A DNA stretch of 64,000 nucleotides from NCBI GenBank assembly GCA_902537575.1, contig CACBBX010000001.1, positions 83,967 through 147,966 on the forward strand, read 5' to 3'. The stretch comes from an uncultured Pelagibacteraceae bacterium. Its GTDB lineage: Bacteria; Pseudomonadota; Alphaproteobacteria; Pelagibacterales; Pelagibacteraceae. The notes beneath the pieces are model-generated. The model saw only the letters and a program-made list of their open reading frames with translations, was not told the origin of the DNA and searched no databases. Of the stretch, positions 50,968 through 61,076 are shown one piece after another. A program made the position numbers and the translations under genes. The stretch's first letter is position 1. The number at the start of each line of letters is the position of its first letter.

Positions 50968-52224
50968 ATGCAAAAATACTCCATATTTAATTTAGTTAAA
51001 AACGCACTTTCTAATCATGAAAACTGGGATTTAGCTTGGAAGGATCCAACTCCAAAAGAGGAGTATGATGTTGTTATTATTGGTGGTGGAGGCCATGGAC
51101 TTGCCACTGCATATTACCTTGCAAAAGAACACAATATTACAAAAGTAGCAATTATCGAAAAGGGTTGGATAGGTGGAGGAAATGTTGGAAGAAATACAAC
51201 GATAATTAGATCAAACTATATGCATGATGAGAACGCTCTCTTTAGTGAGTTTGGAATGGATCTTTGGAGAAAAATGAGCCAAGATTTAAATTATAATGTG
51301 ATGTTCTCACCAAGAGGAATTATTAATCTTGCACACTCAGATGCACAAATGAATGCCTACGCAAGACGAGGAAATTCGATGAGATTAAATGGAATCGACG
51401 CTGTTTTGTTAAACCGTGAACAAGTAAAAGAAATAATTCCAATGGCTGACTTTTCAGAAAATGTTAGGTTTCCAATTTTTGGAGGATTAATGCAACCAAG
51501 TGCAGGAACAGCAAGACACGATGCAGTTGCTTGGGGATACGCTCGTCAAGCAGACTCTATGGGTGTTGATATAATTCAAAATTGTGAAGTAACAGGTTTT
51601 GACGTTACAGCAGGCAAAATTAATGGCATAAGAACATCTCGAGGAAATATAAAAACTAAAAAAGTTGGATTATGTGTTGCTGGAAGCACAAACATTCTAG
51701 CTGAAAAGTTAAATATGACTTTACCAATAGAAACTCATCTTCTTCAAGCATGCGTATCAGAGCCTGTTAAACCAATTTTAGATAGAGTTGTAACTTTTGG
51801 TGCAGGTCACTTTTATATAAGTCAATCTGACAAAGGAGAAATGGTAATGGGTGGAGACCTTGATGGATATAATAGTTATTCTCAAAGAGGAAATTTACCA
51901 ACTCTTCAACATGTTTTAACAGAGGGAATTGCAATGATGCCTTTTTTAAGCAAATTAAAAATGCTTAGAACTTGGGGTGGTATAATGGATATGTCAATGG
52001 ATGGTTCACCTATTATAGATAAAACACATATTGATGGTTTATATCTAAACTGTGGTTGGTGTTACGGTGGTTTTAAAGCAACCCCAGCGTCAGGTTGGAC
52101 ATTTGCTCACACAATTGCTCAAGACAGAGTTCATGAGCTGAATGCTGGATTTAGTCTAAATCGATTTAGTACGGGACACTTAATTGATGAAAAGGGACTT
52201 GGTACGAAGACCTGGATATCTTAA
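50968..52224 (+). CDS. soxB: Heterotetrameric sarcosine oxidase (or N-methylglutamate dehydrogenase) beta subunit
   Basis: A 418-residue flavoprotein. VVIIGGGGHGLATAYYLAKE is the FAD loop; GWIGGGNVGRNTTIIRSNY follows. H184 in GTARHDAVAWG corresponds to the histidine that carries covalent FMN in the sarcosine oxidase beta chain. The C-terminal GLYLNCGWCYGGFKATPASG is also characteristic. The complex demethylates sarcosine oxidatively and passes the methylene group to THF. The close relative MgdABCD does the same with N-methylglutamate and cannot be told apart by eye. It is first of four tightly packed genes. Confidence 0.9.
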   Translation: MQKYSIFNLVKNALSNHENWDLAWKDPTPKEEYDVVIIGGGGHGLATAYYLAKEHNITKVAIIEKGWIGGGNVGRNTTIIRSNYMHDENALFSEFGMDLWRKMSQDLNYNVMFSPRGIINLAHSDAQMNAYARRGNSMRLNGIDAVLLNREQVKEIIPMADFSENVRFPIFGGLMQPSAGTARHDAVAWGYARQADSMGVDIIQNCEVTGFDVTAGKINGIRTSRGNIKTKKVGLCVAGSTNILAEKLNMTLPIETHLLQACVSEPVKPILDRVVTFGAGHFYISQSDKGEMVMGGDLDGYNSYSQRGNLPTLQHVLTEGIAMMPFLSKLKMLRTWGGIMDMSMDGSPIIDKTHIDGLYLNCGWCYGGFKATPASGWTFAHTIAQDRVHELNAGFSLNRFSTGHLIDEKGLGTKTWIS

Positions 52225-52494
52225 ATGCTTCATATTAAATGTCCGCATTGTGGGATGAGATCACAAAATGAATTTTCTTATGGTGGTGATGCTAGCATAA
52301 AAAGACCTAAGCTTAATAAAGAAATCTCTAATGAAGAATGGGATAACTTTGTTTATAATCGAAAAAGTTTAAGAGGTAAACATTTAGAGTTGTGGCAGCA
52401 TCTATCTGGATGTAGACAATGGATTAAGGTTGAAAGAGACACTGCTACTCACGAAATATTTAATACATATAGAGCTGACGAGGAAATTTCCTAA
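52225..52494 (+). CDS. soxD: Sarcosine oxidase / N-methylglutamate dehydrogenase delta subunit
   Basis: An 89-residue subunit with the zinc site typical of SoxD: C6 and C9 in IKCPHCGMRSQNEF, then H59 and C63 in WQHLSGCRQWI. The spacing agrees with the known delta chain. It starts at the base following the soxB stop and shares one base with soxA. The role is structural within the four-subunit flavoenzyme. Confidence 0.92.
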   Translation: MLHIKCPHCGMRSQNEFSYGGDASIKRPKLNKEISNEEWDNFVYNRKSLRGKHLELWQHLSGCRQWIKVERDTATHEIFNTYRADEEIS

Positions 52495-55490
52495 TGATAC
52501 AAAAATTTAGACTACAAAATGGTGGACTAATTAATAGAGATAAAAAATTATCATTTAAATTTAATGGAAAAACATACAGTGGTTATGAAGGAGACACTTT
52601 AGCATCTGCTTTAATTGCTAATGGAGTTCATTTGGTAGGTAGAAGCTTTAAATATCACAGACCAAGAGGGTTTTTTGGAGCAGGTGTAGATGAGCCTTAT
52701 GCTATAGTTCAATTATATAGAAATAATGAAACAGAGCCAAATATAAAAGCTACAGAGCAGGAGCTTTTTGAGGGACTAGAAGCTAAAAGTGTAAATTGCT
52801 GGCCAAGTGTTAACTTTGACATTGGTGCAATTAACAATTTTTTAAAAATTTTTCTACCAGCAGGATTTTATTATAAGACTTTCATGTGGCCTAAAAGTTT
52901 TTGGTATAGAGTTTATGAACCTTTTATTAGAAAAGCTGCAGGCCTAGGTGTTGCTTCCACAAAACATGATAAGGAAAGGTATGAGCATAAATATGAATAT
53001 TGTGACTTATTAATTACTGGTTCAGGCCCATCAGGTTTAGCAAGCGCGTATGCAGCAGCAAAAAATGGTGCGAGAGTAATTCTAGCTGAGGATAAACCAA
53101 GATTTGGTGGGTCATTATTAACTAGCGACGTAAATATCGGAAATCAATCAGGAGAAGATTGGGCAAACAGCATTATTTCCGAATTAAAAGAGATGCCAAA
53201 TGTGATTGTTAAAAATAGATCTCAAGTTTTTGGTTACTATGATCATAATATGTTGGTGATGTCAGAAAAAGTTAGTGATCATCTTCCAAAAACAAAAAAA
53301 CATCATCCAAAACAAAGACTTTGGTATATTAGGGCAAAAGAGGTTTTAATTTCTTCAGGATCAATTGAAAGACCATTAGTCTTTGGTAATAATGATACTC
53401 CTGGCGTGATGTTGTCTTCAGCTGCAAAAGAATATTTAAAAGTATACGGTGTGATAGTCGGTAAAAATCCTTTAGTATTTACAAATAATGATAGTGGATA
53501 TGAGACAGCAATTGAATTTAAGAAAAATGGAATTAATCCAATTATTTTAGACACTAGAGTTAATCCACAATCAGAAATAATTGATGAAGCAATTAATCTT
53601 GGTATTGAGATAAAATTTTCGTATGTTGTTGTTGCTGCACAGGGATATAAAAAAGTAAGTTCAGCAGATATAGCAAAAATTTCAGATGATAAAAAGCAAC
53701 TTGGTACAATTGAAAATATTAAGTGTGATTGTATTTGTGTTTCGGGTTTTTGGACGCCAACTATACATTTAGCTTCACAATCAGGAAATAAAACTAAATT
53801 TAAGGAGGAAATTGATGCCTTTGTGCCTGGGACATCTAAGCAGAATGAAACAACCCTTGGTGCTGCTAATGGGATTTTTACATTAGAAGAAACGTTAAAA
53901 GACTCGTTTATGGCTGGCCAAGATTTATCGAAAAAGATTACAAACAATGATAATAAAATATCTTTTCCAAATGTTGTTGAGAAAAAATCTTCTCAATACG
54001 ATAAGTTTTGGTGTGTGCCTCTGCCTAAAGGAAAAAATTATAAAAGATTTTTAGATTTTCAAAATGATGTTGCTGTTTCAGATATCGAAATAGCTTTAAA
54101 AGAAGGGTATCGATCAATAGAGCATGTTAAAAGATACACAACTCTAGGAATGGCAACTGATCAGGGCAAAACAAGCAATTTGAATGGATTACAATTAGTT
54201 TCTGAAATTGAAAATAAAGTTGTACCTGCAGTAGGTCATACAACTTTTAGACCTCCATACACTCCAATATCTATTGGAGCAATTGTAGGTAGAGAAGTTG
54301 GAAAACATTCTAAACCTACTCGTAAATCTCCTATGCATTCATGGCATGAAAAAAATAACGCTGTATTTGTTGATGCTGGAGTTTGGTTAAGACCAAGATA
54401 TTATAAACAAGGAAGCGAAAATCTTTTTGAAGCATCAAAGCGTGAAGCTAAAAATGTTAGAACTAATGTTGGTGTTTGCGATGTTACCACGTTAGGAAAA
54501 ATAGATATCAAAGGTCCTGATGCTGCAGAACTGCTAAATAGAGTTTACACAAATGCTTGGTTAAAGTTGCCAGTTGGTAAAGCAAGATATGGAGTGATGC
54601 TTAGAGAAGATGGAATAGTTATGGATGATGGAACAACAACTAGAATTTCTGAAAATCATTATCATATGACAACTACTACAGCTCAAGCTGCTAATGTGCT
54701 TTCACATTTAGAGTATTATCTACAACTTGTTTGGCCTGAATTGAATGTTAATGTAGTTTCAACAACTGAACAATGGGCTGGTGCAGCAATTGCAGGACCT
54801 AAATCTAGAAAATTATTAGAAAAATTATTTCCTAATAATGACGTTTCAAATGAAGGACTTCCTTTCATGGGGTATATGGAGTCTGATTTATTTGGGGTTA
54901 AAGCTAGAATTTTTAGGATCTCATTTTCAGGTGAATTAGCTTATGAAGTAAATGTAGAGTCTGATAACGGTCAATTTATGTGGGAAAAAATAATTGAAAT
55001 GGGTCAAGAGTTTCAAGTGCAACCTTATGGAACAGAAGCATTATCAACTTTAAGAATTGAAATGGGACATGTGGCAGGATCAGAACTTGATGGAAGAACT
55101 ATTTCTTACGATACTTCGTTAGAGGGATTAATTAGTAAAAAGAAAGATTTTATTGGTAAAAGGTCTTTGAATAGAGAAGCTTTCACCTCAAGTGACAGAC
55201 AAAAGATTGTCGGAGTTGTCCCTCTAGATAAAAAAACAAGCATACCAGAAGGATCACATTTGGTGAAAGATGCTAAGGCACCTTTGCCAAACAAAAAATT
55301 AGGACATATATCTGCCTCATGCTGGAGTGTAGAGCATGATAATCCTTTTTCTCTTGCAATTTTAAAGGATGGAAAAAATATGATTGGAGAAAAATTATTT
55401 GTTATGTCTCCGTTGAAAAACAAAGTAATTCCAGTTGAAATTGTTTCATCACATTATGTAGATCCAAAAGGAGAAAGAGTTAGATCATGA
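52494..55490 (+). CDS. soxA: Sarcosine oxidase / N-methylglutamate dehydrogenase alpha subunit
   Basis: A 998-residue chain. The N-terminal ferredoxin-like fold ([20 protein letters not shown]) leads to an NAD/FAD-type dinucleotide domain ([20 protein letters not shown], about residues 174-193). The C-terminal 380 residues form a GcvT-type folate domain: [70 protein letters not shown]. The last part receives the methylene group on THF. The length is normal for SoxA. It overlaps soxG by 4 bases. Confidence 0.93.
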   Translation: MIQKFRLQNGGLINRDKKLSFKFNGKTYSGYEGDTLASALIANGVHLVGRSFKYHRPRGFFGAGVDEPYAIVQLYRNNETEPNIKATEQELFEGLEAKSVNCWPSVNFDIGAINNFLKIFLPAGFYYKTFMWPKSFWYRVYEPFIRKAAGLGVASTKHDKERYEHKYEYCDLLITGSGPSGLASAYAAAKNGARVILAEDKPRFGGSLLTSDVNIGNQSGEDWANSIISELKEMPNVIVKNRSQVFGYYDHNMLVMSEKVSDHLPKTKKHHPKQRLWYIRAKEVLISSGSIERPLVFGNNDTPGVMLSSAAKEYLKVYGVIVGKNPLVFTNNDSGYETAIEFKKNGINPIILDTRVNPQSEIIDEAINLGIEIKFSYVVVAAQGYKKVSSADIAKISDDKKQLGTIENIKCDCICVSGFWTPTIHLASQSGNKTKFKEEIDAFVPGTSKQNETTLGAANGIFTLEETLKDSFMAGQDLSKKITNNDNKISFPNVVEKKSSQYDKFWCVPLPKGKNYKRFLDFQNDVAVSDIEIALKEGYRSIEHVKRYTTLGMATDQGKTSNLNGLQLVSEIENKVVPAVGHTTFRPPYTPISIGAIVGREVGKHSKPTRKSPMHSWHEKNNAVFVDAGVWLRPRYYKQGSENLFEASKREAKNVRTNVGVCDVTTLGKIDIKGPDAAELLNRVYTNAWLKLPVGKARYGVMLREDGIVMDDGTTTRISENHYHMTTTTAQAANVLSHLEYYLQLVWPELNVNVVSTTEQWAGAAIAGPKSRKLLEKLFPNNDVSNEGLPFMGYMESDLFGVKARIFRISFSGELAYEVNVESDNGQFMWEKIIEMGQEFQVQPYGTEALSTLRIEMGHVAGSELDGRTISYDTSLEGLISKKKDFIGKRSLNREAFTSSDRQKIVGVVPLDKKTSIPEGSHLVKDAKAPLPNKKLGHISASCWSVEHDNPFSLAILKDGKNMIGEKLFVMSPLKNKVIPVEIVSSHYVDPKGERVRS

Positions 55491-56074
55491 CCTCAATATC
55501 AGCTTTAGAAAATATTCATAGAAAAGGATATTTCGGTGATTATGAGGGAAAAAATGAAATTAAATTAATCAAAATTTCAGAAATAAAAAACTTATTTATT
55601 ACTCAGATTGTTCAACATAAAAATTCTAATGTTGTATATGAAGAAATTAAAATAGATAATCTAAATCTAAGTTCAAAACCACTGTTAGTAGAAAATAATG
55701 AAAATACTCGAATTCTCTGGAATGGGCCAAGAAATTGGTTGGTTATTACTACTCAAAAAGAAGTTTTTTTTGAAATTGATAAAAAATTTGAAGAGAAAGA
55801 TTTTGCAATTACAGATATTTCTCATTCAAAATCAATTATTGAACTCGAGGGCAATGATGCAAAGGAAGTTTTAAAAAAAGGTTGCCCTTTTAATTTTAAT
55901 GAATTTCATAAAAACAATTGTCTGAATTCAACATACAATGGAATGTCTATAGTTGTTGATATGATAAATGATAATCCTGATACTTTTAGAATTTTTGCAC
56001 TAAGAAGTTTTGGTGAATCTATATATCATTCAATAACAGACTCTTCCCTAGAATTTGGCTATATAGGAAAATAA
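55487..56074 (+). CDS. soxG: Sarcosine oxidase / N-methylglutamate dehydrogenase gamma subunit
   Basis: A 195-residue GcvT-like short subunit that closes the soxBDAG set. [34 protein letters not shown] and [10 protein letters not shown] match the gamma chain (WLGPDEW..., TD.S...I...G..A...L..G). It has a scaffold role in the heterotetramer. The ATGA overlap with soxA indicates coupled translation. It ends 1 base before the converging EamA transporter gene. Confidence 0.88.
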   Translation: MTSISALENIHRKGYFGDYEGKNEIKLIKISEIKNLFITQIVQHKNSNVVYEEIKIDNLNLSSKPLLVENNENTRILWNGPRNWLVITTQKEVFFEIDKKFEEKDFAITDISHSKSIIELEGNDAKEVLKKGCPFNFNEFHKNNCLNSTYNGMSIVVDMINDNPDTFRIFALRSFGESIYHSITDSSLEFGYIGK

Positions 56075-56075
56075 T

Positions 56076-56924
56076 CTAATCTCTTGTAGCTATATAAACA
56101 CCTATAGTTGCAATAAAAAACCCTAAAAGATCTAAATTACTTAGGCTTTCGTTTAAAAATAGCCAAGCCATAAAAGCAGAAGTAGGTGGAATTAGGAAAA
56201 AAATAGAAACTGTTTTGCTTGCAGAATTTCTTTTAATTAAAAACATTAAAATTGTAAATGCACCAAAGGAAACTAAAAAAATTTGATGGCTCATTGCAAT
56301 TAAAAAAGTTTTTGAAAAATCTATATAAGTTTCTGCAAAAAAAATAATAATTATAATATGGAAAATAAAACCTCCAAAAGCCTGGTTCATATTACTGACT
56401 GATAAAGGTAAATTATTACTTAATTTTTTTTGCCAAATAGTTGATGTTGTTATTGCTATTAAAGCAATTACTGTTGCAACTAATCCAGTAGTTGGAATTT
56501 CAGTACCTATATCAAAACCTAAGACCATTACTGCACCTGAAAAACCTAAAAGAACACCTATCCATTGTTTTATAGATACTTTTTCATTTAAAATTGGTCC
56601 ACTTAGTGCATTTGTAAGTATAGGTTGGAGTGTTACAATTAATGCTGCAATCCCAGTAGGCATTCCTTTTGAAATTGAAAAAAAAACACCTCCTAAGTAA
56701 ACTCCATGAAAAAGCACACCACTAAAAAAAGATTCAAAGAAGTTTCTTCTATCAACTATTATTTTCTTTTTAGAATAAATAGAAAACACAAAAAAACCTA
56801 ATGCTACTATAGCAAATCTAAATGCAAGAGCTGAAAAGGGATCACTGTTATCTATAATTGGTTTGGTGGTAATAAATGCAGAAGACCATAGTAGAATAAA
56901 GATAAATGGAAAAACCTTAACCAT
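56076..56924 (-). CDS. EamA/DMT-family transporter
   Basis: A 282-residue inner-membrane protein with about ten hydrophobic segments in two EamA halves. The opening FPFIFILLWSSAFITTKPII, the mid-protein GVLLGFSGAVMVLGFDIGTE and the end LFLNESLSNLDLLGFFIATI with GVYIATRD are family features. EamA proteins export or import metabolites and amino acids. The substrate is unknown; closeness to soxBDAG is probably incidental because the genes converge. Confidence 0.88.
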   Translation of the reverse strand: MVKVFPFIFILLWSSAFITTKPIIDNSDPFSALAFRFAIVALGFFVFSIYSKKKIIVDRRNFFESFFSGVLFHGVYLGGVFFSISKGMPTGIAALIVTLQPILTNALSGPILNEKVSIKQWIGVLLGFSGAVMVLGFDIGTEIPTTGLVATVIALIAITTSTIWQKKLSNNLPLSVSNMNQAFGGFIFHIIIIIFFAETYIDFSKTFLIAMSHQIFLVSFGAFTILMFLIKRNSASKTVSIFFLIPPTSAFMAWLFLNESLSNLDLLGFFIATIGVYIATRD

Positions 56925-57032
56925 TTTTGTTTTATAGTTAATTATTCAATATAGTCTCAATAATAATGCTCAATTTGAACCAATTCTATCTTGAGTTGAA
57001 TACTTAAATAAGTATTAATTAAACATTCTGTT

Positions 57033-57329
57033 ATGAAAATATTAAAAATATCTTTTATCATCTCTTGTTTAATATTTTTATCAGGATGCTTTCAAACTAC
57101 ATCCCTCTTAGGTCCAGGAGTAACTGTTGCTACTTCAGGAAATGTACTTCAAGCTGGCCTTCAATATGGGGCTAATACAGCATTGAAAAATGAAACAGGT
57201 AAAGATGTTATAACCCATATTAAAGATACAGTTGACGAAAGAAATAAAGAAAAAAAATTTCACGTAAAATTAAAACAATTAATAGAAAATAGAATAGAAA
57301 CCACTAGACAAAAATTGCTGTCCAACTAA
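57033..57329 (+). CDS. Small lipoprotein of unknown function
   Basis: A 98-residue protein with a lipoprotein signal (MKILKISFIISCLIFLSGCF, lipid Cys19) followed by a short glycine/threonine-rich segment and a charged C-terminal helix (KEKKFHVKLKQLIENRIETT). I do not recognise a family. It overlaps the 3' end of the converging 146-residue gene by 4 bases. A 108-base gap shared with the EamA gene lies upstream. Confidence 0.65.
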   Translation: MKILKISFIISCLIFLSGCFQTTSLLGPGVTVATSGNVLQAGLQYGANTALKNETGKDVITHIKDTVDERNKEKKFHVKLKQLIENRIETTRQKLLSN

Positions 57330-57766
57330 TTTAAGATATCTAATTTTATTAATTTGTCTTGCTTTGTTTCCTTACACCACATCTCGTAACTTTCACATAC
57401 CCGCCAAAGATGATCAAAGGCTCTTTGAGATATCTCTAGTGGAAAATGACTTTTAGTATAATAAAGTTTAGGAATTTTCATTAATAGTTTTATCATAGAA
57501 TCTTTTTGCACTTCTAGTAATTTCAAAGTTTCGCTAGTTATTTTTTTTCCAGTTATTTCATCAATAAATTTATTCTTTTTTAATTTTTCAAACCATTTAT
57601 CGTGAAATTCTCCTGAGCTAATTAATTCATACTCTTTAGTTGTCATAAATATTTCAAACGCTTGAATATTATTGGTTTCTGGGTTTTTATTCTTAATTTC
57701 AATGATTTTAAAATAAATAAATTCAGCAACTCTAAGCACATATGGCTTTTCAATTTTTACCTGCAT
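57326..57766 (-). CDS. Protein of unknown function, probably helical
   Basis: A 146-residue soluble protein with many charged residues and no signal or membrane segment. Segments such as QAFEIFMTTKEYELISSGEF and QRAFDHLWRVCESYEMWCKE look helical. I know no family. It lies 3 bases after the aspartate/glutamate racemase gene and is presumably co-transcribed with it. Confidence 0.55.
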   Translation of the reverse strand: MQVKIEKPYVLRVAEFIYFKIIEIKNKNPETNNIQAFEIFMTTKEYELISSGEFHDKWFEKLKKNKFIDEITGKKITSETLKLLEVQKDSMIKLLMKIPKLYYTKSHFPLEISQRAFDHLWRVCESYEMWCKETKQDKLIKLDILN

Positions 57767-57769
57767 TAC

Positions 57770-58516
57770 TTAATTTCGATGTTTTGACATAGCAGATTCT
57801 GCTAAAATAAGGTTGGGATCTAGAAATATTTTTGAAGATTTGATCTTTTTAAATGATTTGAATGCAAATATTGCTATTGGAAGTTCTGTGCATCCTAAAA
57901 TTATTTTTTTACATTTTATACCCATTAAATAGTTTATTGCAGGTTTTATAGCTTTTTCTGCAGCCCGCACATTCCCCATTTTTACAAATTTAATAGCTTT
58001 ATTTACTGAGTTTTTCTGAATAATTTCAGACGGCTTTATAAGATCGTAATTTTTATCAAAAAAATAGTTATAGACTCCGGTTTTCAAAGTACCTTCGGTT
58101 GCTAAAAGTCCTACTTTAGAATTTTTCTTACAATATTTTTTTGTGAATTTAAATACCTCTTTAGGCATATTAATTATTGGAATTTTAATTTTTTTTTGTA
58201 AATCATTATACCAATAATGAGCTGTATTGCAGGGTATAACAATAAATTTACATTTATTTTTTTCAAGTAATTTACATCCTTTAAGCAAACTTTTTAAAAC
58301 TCTTTCATATTTTATTTTGCTTTTCTTGTTTGTAGATTTGTTAGATAGATTTTTAGTCTGAGAACCAATTGATTCAGGCCGGCCAGGAATATTAGATTTG
58401 TTGTAGAGTAAAAATAAAGGATATTCTTGATCAATTTTTCCTCTATTTAGGACTGCAAGTTTATTACAAAAATCAAGTCCTGCTTGAGTCCCCATTCCAC
58501 CTAAAATTCCAATCAT
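57770..58516 (-). CDS. Aspartate/glutamate racemase family protein
   Basis: A 248-residue enzyme of the cofactor-independent racemase superfamily. MIGILGGMGTQAGLDFCNKL opens the fold. The two catalytic cysteines are in VIPCNTAHYWYNDLQ and ILGCTELPIAIF, and PIINMPKEV and VGLLATEGTLKTG are also conserved. It interconverts L- and D-aspartate or glutamate, perhaps for cell-wall or D-amino-acid metabolism. The sequence is richer in lysine than most relatives, in line with the base composition. Confidence 0.88.
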   Translation of the reverse strand: MIGILGGMGTQAGLDFCNKLAVLNRGKIDQEYPLFLLYNKSNIPGRPESIGSQTKNLSNKSTNKKSKIKYERVLKSLLKGCKLLEKNKCKFIVIPCNTAHYWYNDLQKKIKIPIINMPKEVFKFTKKYCKKNSKVGLLATEGTLKTGVYNYFFDKNYDLIKPSEIIQKNSVNKAIKFVKMGNVRAAEKAIKPAINYLMGIKCKKIILGCTELPIAIFAFKSFKKIKSSKIFLDPNLILAESAMSKHRN

Positions 58517-58596
58517 ATTGTTTAATTAATTTATAAATTTTGATTTAATTTTTTATAATTAATAATTGTGTTTAAACGTTGATATTCAATATTTGG

Positions 58597-58642
58597 TATT
58601 GGCTGAAAAATATAAATTAAAAATTCACATTTTCAGCCAATA
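58597..58642 (-). terminator. Hairpin after the cold-shock gene
   Basis: TATTGGCTGAAAA (58597-58609) pairs perfectly over 13 bases with 58630-58642, enclosing a 20-base AT-rich loop. It begins 13 bases past the cold-shock gene stop. There is no T-run after the stem on the minus strand, so it may protect the 3' end of the mRNA or terminate weakly. Confidence 0.5.
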
Positions 58643-58654
58643 GGAAGTGTGAAA

Positions 58655-58861
58655 TTATGCAGTTTTTAAGTTAACTGCTGAAGGACCTTTAGGACCGTCT
58701 TCAACATCGAAAGTCAAAGCTTGACCCTCATCTAAACCGTTCATACCAGCATCTCTTACAGCCGAAACATGTACAAACACATCTTTTTCTTTATCTTCTC
58801 TTTCAATAAAACCAAAACCTTTGGTTGGATTGAACCATTTTACTTTTCCTTGTAGACTCAT
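58655..58861 (-). CDS. cspA: Cold-shock domain protein
   Basis: A 68-residue single cold-shock domain. RNP1-like KGFGFIERE and RNP2-like VFVHVSAV are present. It binds single-stranded nucleic acid and acts as an RNA chaperone. The leader (58862-58977) is about 115 bases and includes a small hairpin (TTACTT/AAGTAA), in keeping with post-transcriptional control of cold-shock genes. Confidence 0.95.
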   Translation of the reverse strand: MSLQGKVKWFNPTKGFGFIEREDKEKDVFVHVSAVRDAGMNGLDEGQALTFDVEDGPKGPSAVNLKTA

Positions 58862-58959
58862 ATTTATCTTCTTACTTTTTGTTATATTAATTTATTACTT
58901 ATAATTAAGTAATCATGGCTTTGTTTAGATTTTATAGGGTTTTGTCAACAAAATATATT

Positions 58960-58986
58960 ACAAATTAAAAATATTTTTTAATTTGT
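58960..58986 (-). terminator. AT-only hairpin at the end of the GNAT gene
   Basis: ACAAATTAAAAA pairs with TTTTTAATTTGT around a 3-base loop, overlapping the GNAT stop codon. The stem has only two GC pairs, so its strength as a terminator is doubtful. It is the only candidate signal between the purE-purK-GNAT unit and cspA. Confidence 0.3.
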
Positions 58987-59445
58987 GTCAATAATTTTGG
59001 TTAAATAGACAGAATTCACATCCTCTTCATAGTGAGCAAATGGTTGGCATTCCTCAAATTCGCATTTTTTAAAAAGTTTTCTTGCTGGTAAAAAAAAATC
59101 TCCAGCACCTGTTTCAATACTTATTTTTTTAATCTTAAGTTTTTTGGCTTCTCTAATCAGATGATTAATTACATTGATACCGTATCCTTTATTTCTAAAA
59201 TTATCATGAATTCTTATAGATTTAAATTCTCCATGACCTTCTTCTAGAAATTTAAGAGCACCGCAACCTATTAAATTTTCATCTTGCCACAAGCTCCAAA
59301 ATTTAATCGATGATACTTTAAGACCAGGAATATCTAAAACATGAGCGCTACCTTCTGGAGATGCTGCTCTAAGTTCAACAAAGTGTTTACTAAGAAGTTC
59401 ATGAACTTTGGGATTATCAAAATTACCTTCTAATGATTTAAACAT
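58978..59445 (-). CDS. GNAT-family N-acetyltransferase
   Basis: A 155-residue acetyltransferase. The acetyl-CoA loop is visible as HDNFRNKGYGINVINHLI, preceded by LIGCGALKFLEEGHGEFKSI and followed by KKISIETGAGDFFLPARKLF. This is the pattern of small GNAT proteins that acetylate amino acids, peptides or antibiotics; the acceptor is unknown. It follows purK with no gap, so it is probably the last gene of the purE-purK operon. Confidence 0.85.
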   Translation of the reverse strand: MFKSLEGNFDNPKVHELLSKHFVELRAASPEGSAHVLDIPGLKVSSIKFWSLWQDENLIGCGALKFLEEGHGEFKSIRIHDNFRNKGYGINVINHLIREAKKLKIKKISIETGAGDFFLPARKLFKKCEFEECQPFAHYEEDVNSVYLTKIIDTN

Positions 59446-60492
59446 TTAAATTAATATTGTGATATGACCCATTTTTCTTTTTTCTTTAATCTCTTTTTTT
59501 AAATAATCAAAGAAAAATTCATTCTCTTTTAAGTTAGGAGAATTTCTATACTGAGATATCTGATCACCTAGTAAATTAATCATTTTTGCATTAGAAATTT
59601 TTCTTAATGGTATTTGTTGCAAACCACAAACTGCTCTTACATGATTTTCAAATTGACTTACATTGTATGAATTGATGGTAAGATGGCCAGAGTTATGCAC
59701 CCTAGGTGCAACTTCGTTTACATATAAATTATCATTTCTGTCGATAAAAAATTCTACACACAACGTTCCCACATATTTAAGTTCTTCTGCTATCAGCATA
59801 GCCCAGTCTTTAGATTGATTAAAAATTTTATCATTTATTTCAGCAGGTATTTTAGAATATTTTAAAATTTGATCTTCATGAGTATTCTCAATGGGCTCAT
59901 AAATTTCATACTTATTATTACTAAATCTAGTTATAATTATTGAGATTTCTTTTTTTAGTTTAACAAGTTTCTCAAGAATATATCCACTGGATAAATCTAT
60001 ATTAATAGAATTTAACTCTTTGGTCGAATTTATTGGATATTGTCCTTTTCCATCATAACCAAGTGTGTTCGTCTTCAATATACCTGGTAAAAAATCCTTT
60101 AATGCATCTATATCTGACTTCTTTTCAATTGATACATACCTTGTAGTCCTAATATTTAATTTATTTATAAAATCTTTTTCAGCCAATCGATGTTGAATAA
60201 GTCGATTTATAGAAGGTTTAGGTAAAACTGGTTTTAACTTGTTTATTTCATTAAGGGTTTCAAAAGGTATATTTTCAAATTCATAAGTTACAACGTCAAC
60301 TTGATTAACAAAATCACTAACTTTCTCCTTGTCATCATAATTTCCTGAAATAAATTGATTACAAAAGTTCTGAGCTGGGGCATCTGAGTCGTCAGAAAAA
60401 ATTACAGTTTTAACGTTTAATTTTTTTGCAGCAATTGCTAACATGCTACCTAACTGTCCACCTCCTATAATACCAAGAGAAATATCAGACAT
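59446..60492 (-). CDS. purK: N5-carboxyaminoimidazole ribonucleotide synthase
   Basis: A 348-residue ATP-grasp enzyme that carboxylates AIR with bicarbonate and ATP in purine synthesis. The N-terminal GIIGGGQLGSMLAIAAKKLN, VTYEFENIPFE, LKTNTLGYDGKGQ and the metal site VEFFIDRNDNLYVNEVAPRV with HNSGHLTI are typical. It starts at the base next to the purE stop. Slightly shorter than E. coli PurK (355) and complete. Confidence 0.94.
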   Translation of the reverse strand: MSDISLGIIGGGQLGSMLAIAAKKLNVKTVIFSDDSDAPAQNFCNQFISGNYDDKEKVSDFVNQVDVVTYEFENIPFETLNEINKLKPVLPKPSINRLIQHRLAEKDFINKLNIRTTRYVSIEKKSDIDALKDFLPGILKTNTLGYDGKGQYPINSTKELNSINIDLSSGYILEKLVKLKKEISIIITRFSNNKYEIYEPIENTHEDQILKYSKIPAEINDKIFNQSKDWAMLIAEELKYVGTLCVEFFIDRNDNLYVNEVAPRVHNSGHLTINSYNVSQFENHVRAVCGLQQIPLRKISNAKMINLLGDQISQYRNSPNLKENEFFFDYLKKEIKEKRKMGHITILI

Positions 60493-60984
60493 TTATTTAG
60501 GATTTTTTTTTACCAATTTAGTTTGACTAGATCTCCAGTTAATCAATTTACGTTTAATAGATGAATTCTGGTTTGCTATTATTGATGCTGCTAGTAATGC
60601 AGCATTAATTGCACCGTCTTCACCAATAGCAAGTGTTCCAACAGGTATTCCTTTTGGCATTTGAGCTATTGATAAAAGACTGTCTAGGCCTTTTAATTTT
60701 TTGCTTTCGATAGGTACACCAAGAACTGGTAATGATGTAAGTGCTGAGATCATACCGGGTAAATGTGCCGCTCCTCCAGCGCCTGCTATAATTACACCTA
60801 TATTATTTTGCTCCACTTTTAGAGCATAATCATACATCCTTTTTGGAGTTCTGTGAGCTGATACAATTTTTGTCTCAAAAGAAACACCAATTTTTTTTAG
60901 GGTTTTTTCTGCCAGCCGCATAGTCTTATAATCAGACTGACTACCCATAACGATTGAAACTTTTAGATTTTTATTTTTTTTCAT
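60493..60984 (-). CDS. purE: N5-carboxyaminoimidazole ribonucleotide mutase
   Basis: A 163-residue PurE class I enzyme that converts N5-CAIR to CAIR. VSIVMGSQSDYKTM, VSAHRTPKRMYDYA, IIAGAGGAAHLPGMISALTS and LPVLGVPIESKKLKGLDSLL are diagnostic. The pair purE-purK is transcribed away from the dipeptidase-like gene across a 92-base gap. Confidence 0.95.
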   Translation of the reverse strand: MKKNKNLKVSIVMGSQSDYKTMRLAEKTLKKIGVSFETKIVSAHRTPKRMYDYALKVEQNNIGVIIAGAGGAAHLPGMISALTSLPVLGVPIESKKLKGLDSLLSIAQMPKGIPVGTLAIGEDGAINAALLAASIIANQNSSIKRKLINWRSSQTKLVKKNPK

Positions 60985-61076
60985 GAGAATTAGTAATTAG
61001 TTTATTTCAAAATTAACTTAAAATTTCAATAAAATTAATAGTATTTAAAAAACATATTGATTAAAGTTCAACTTAT

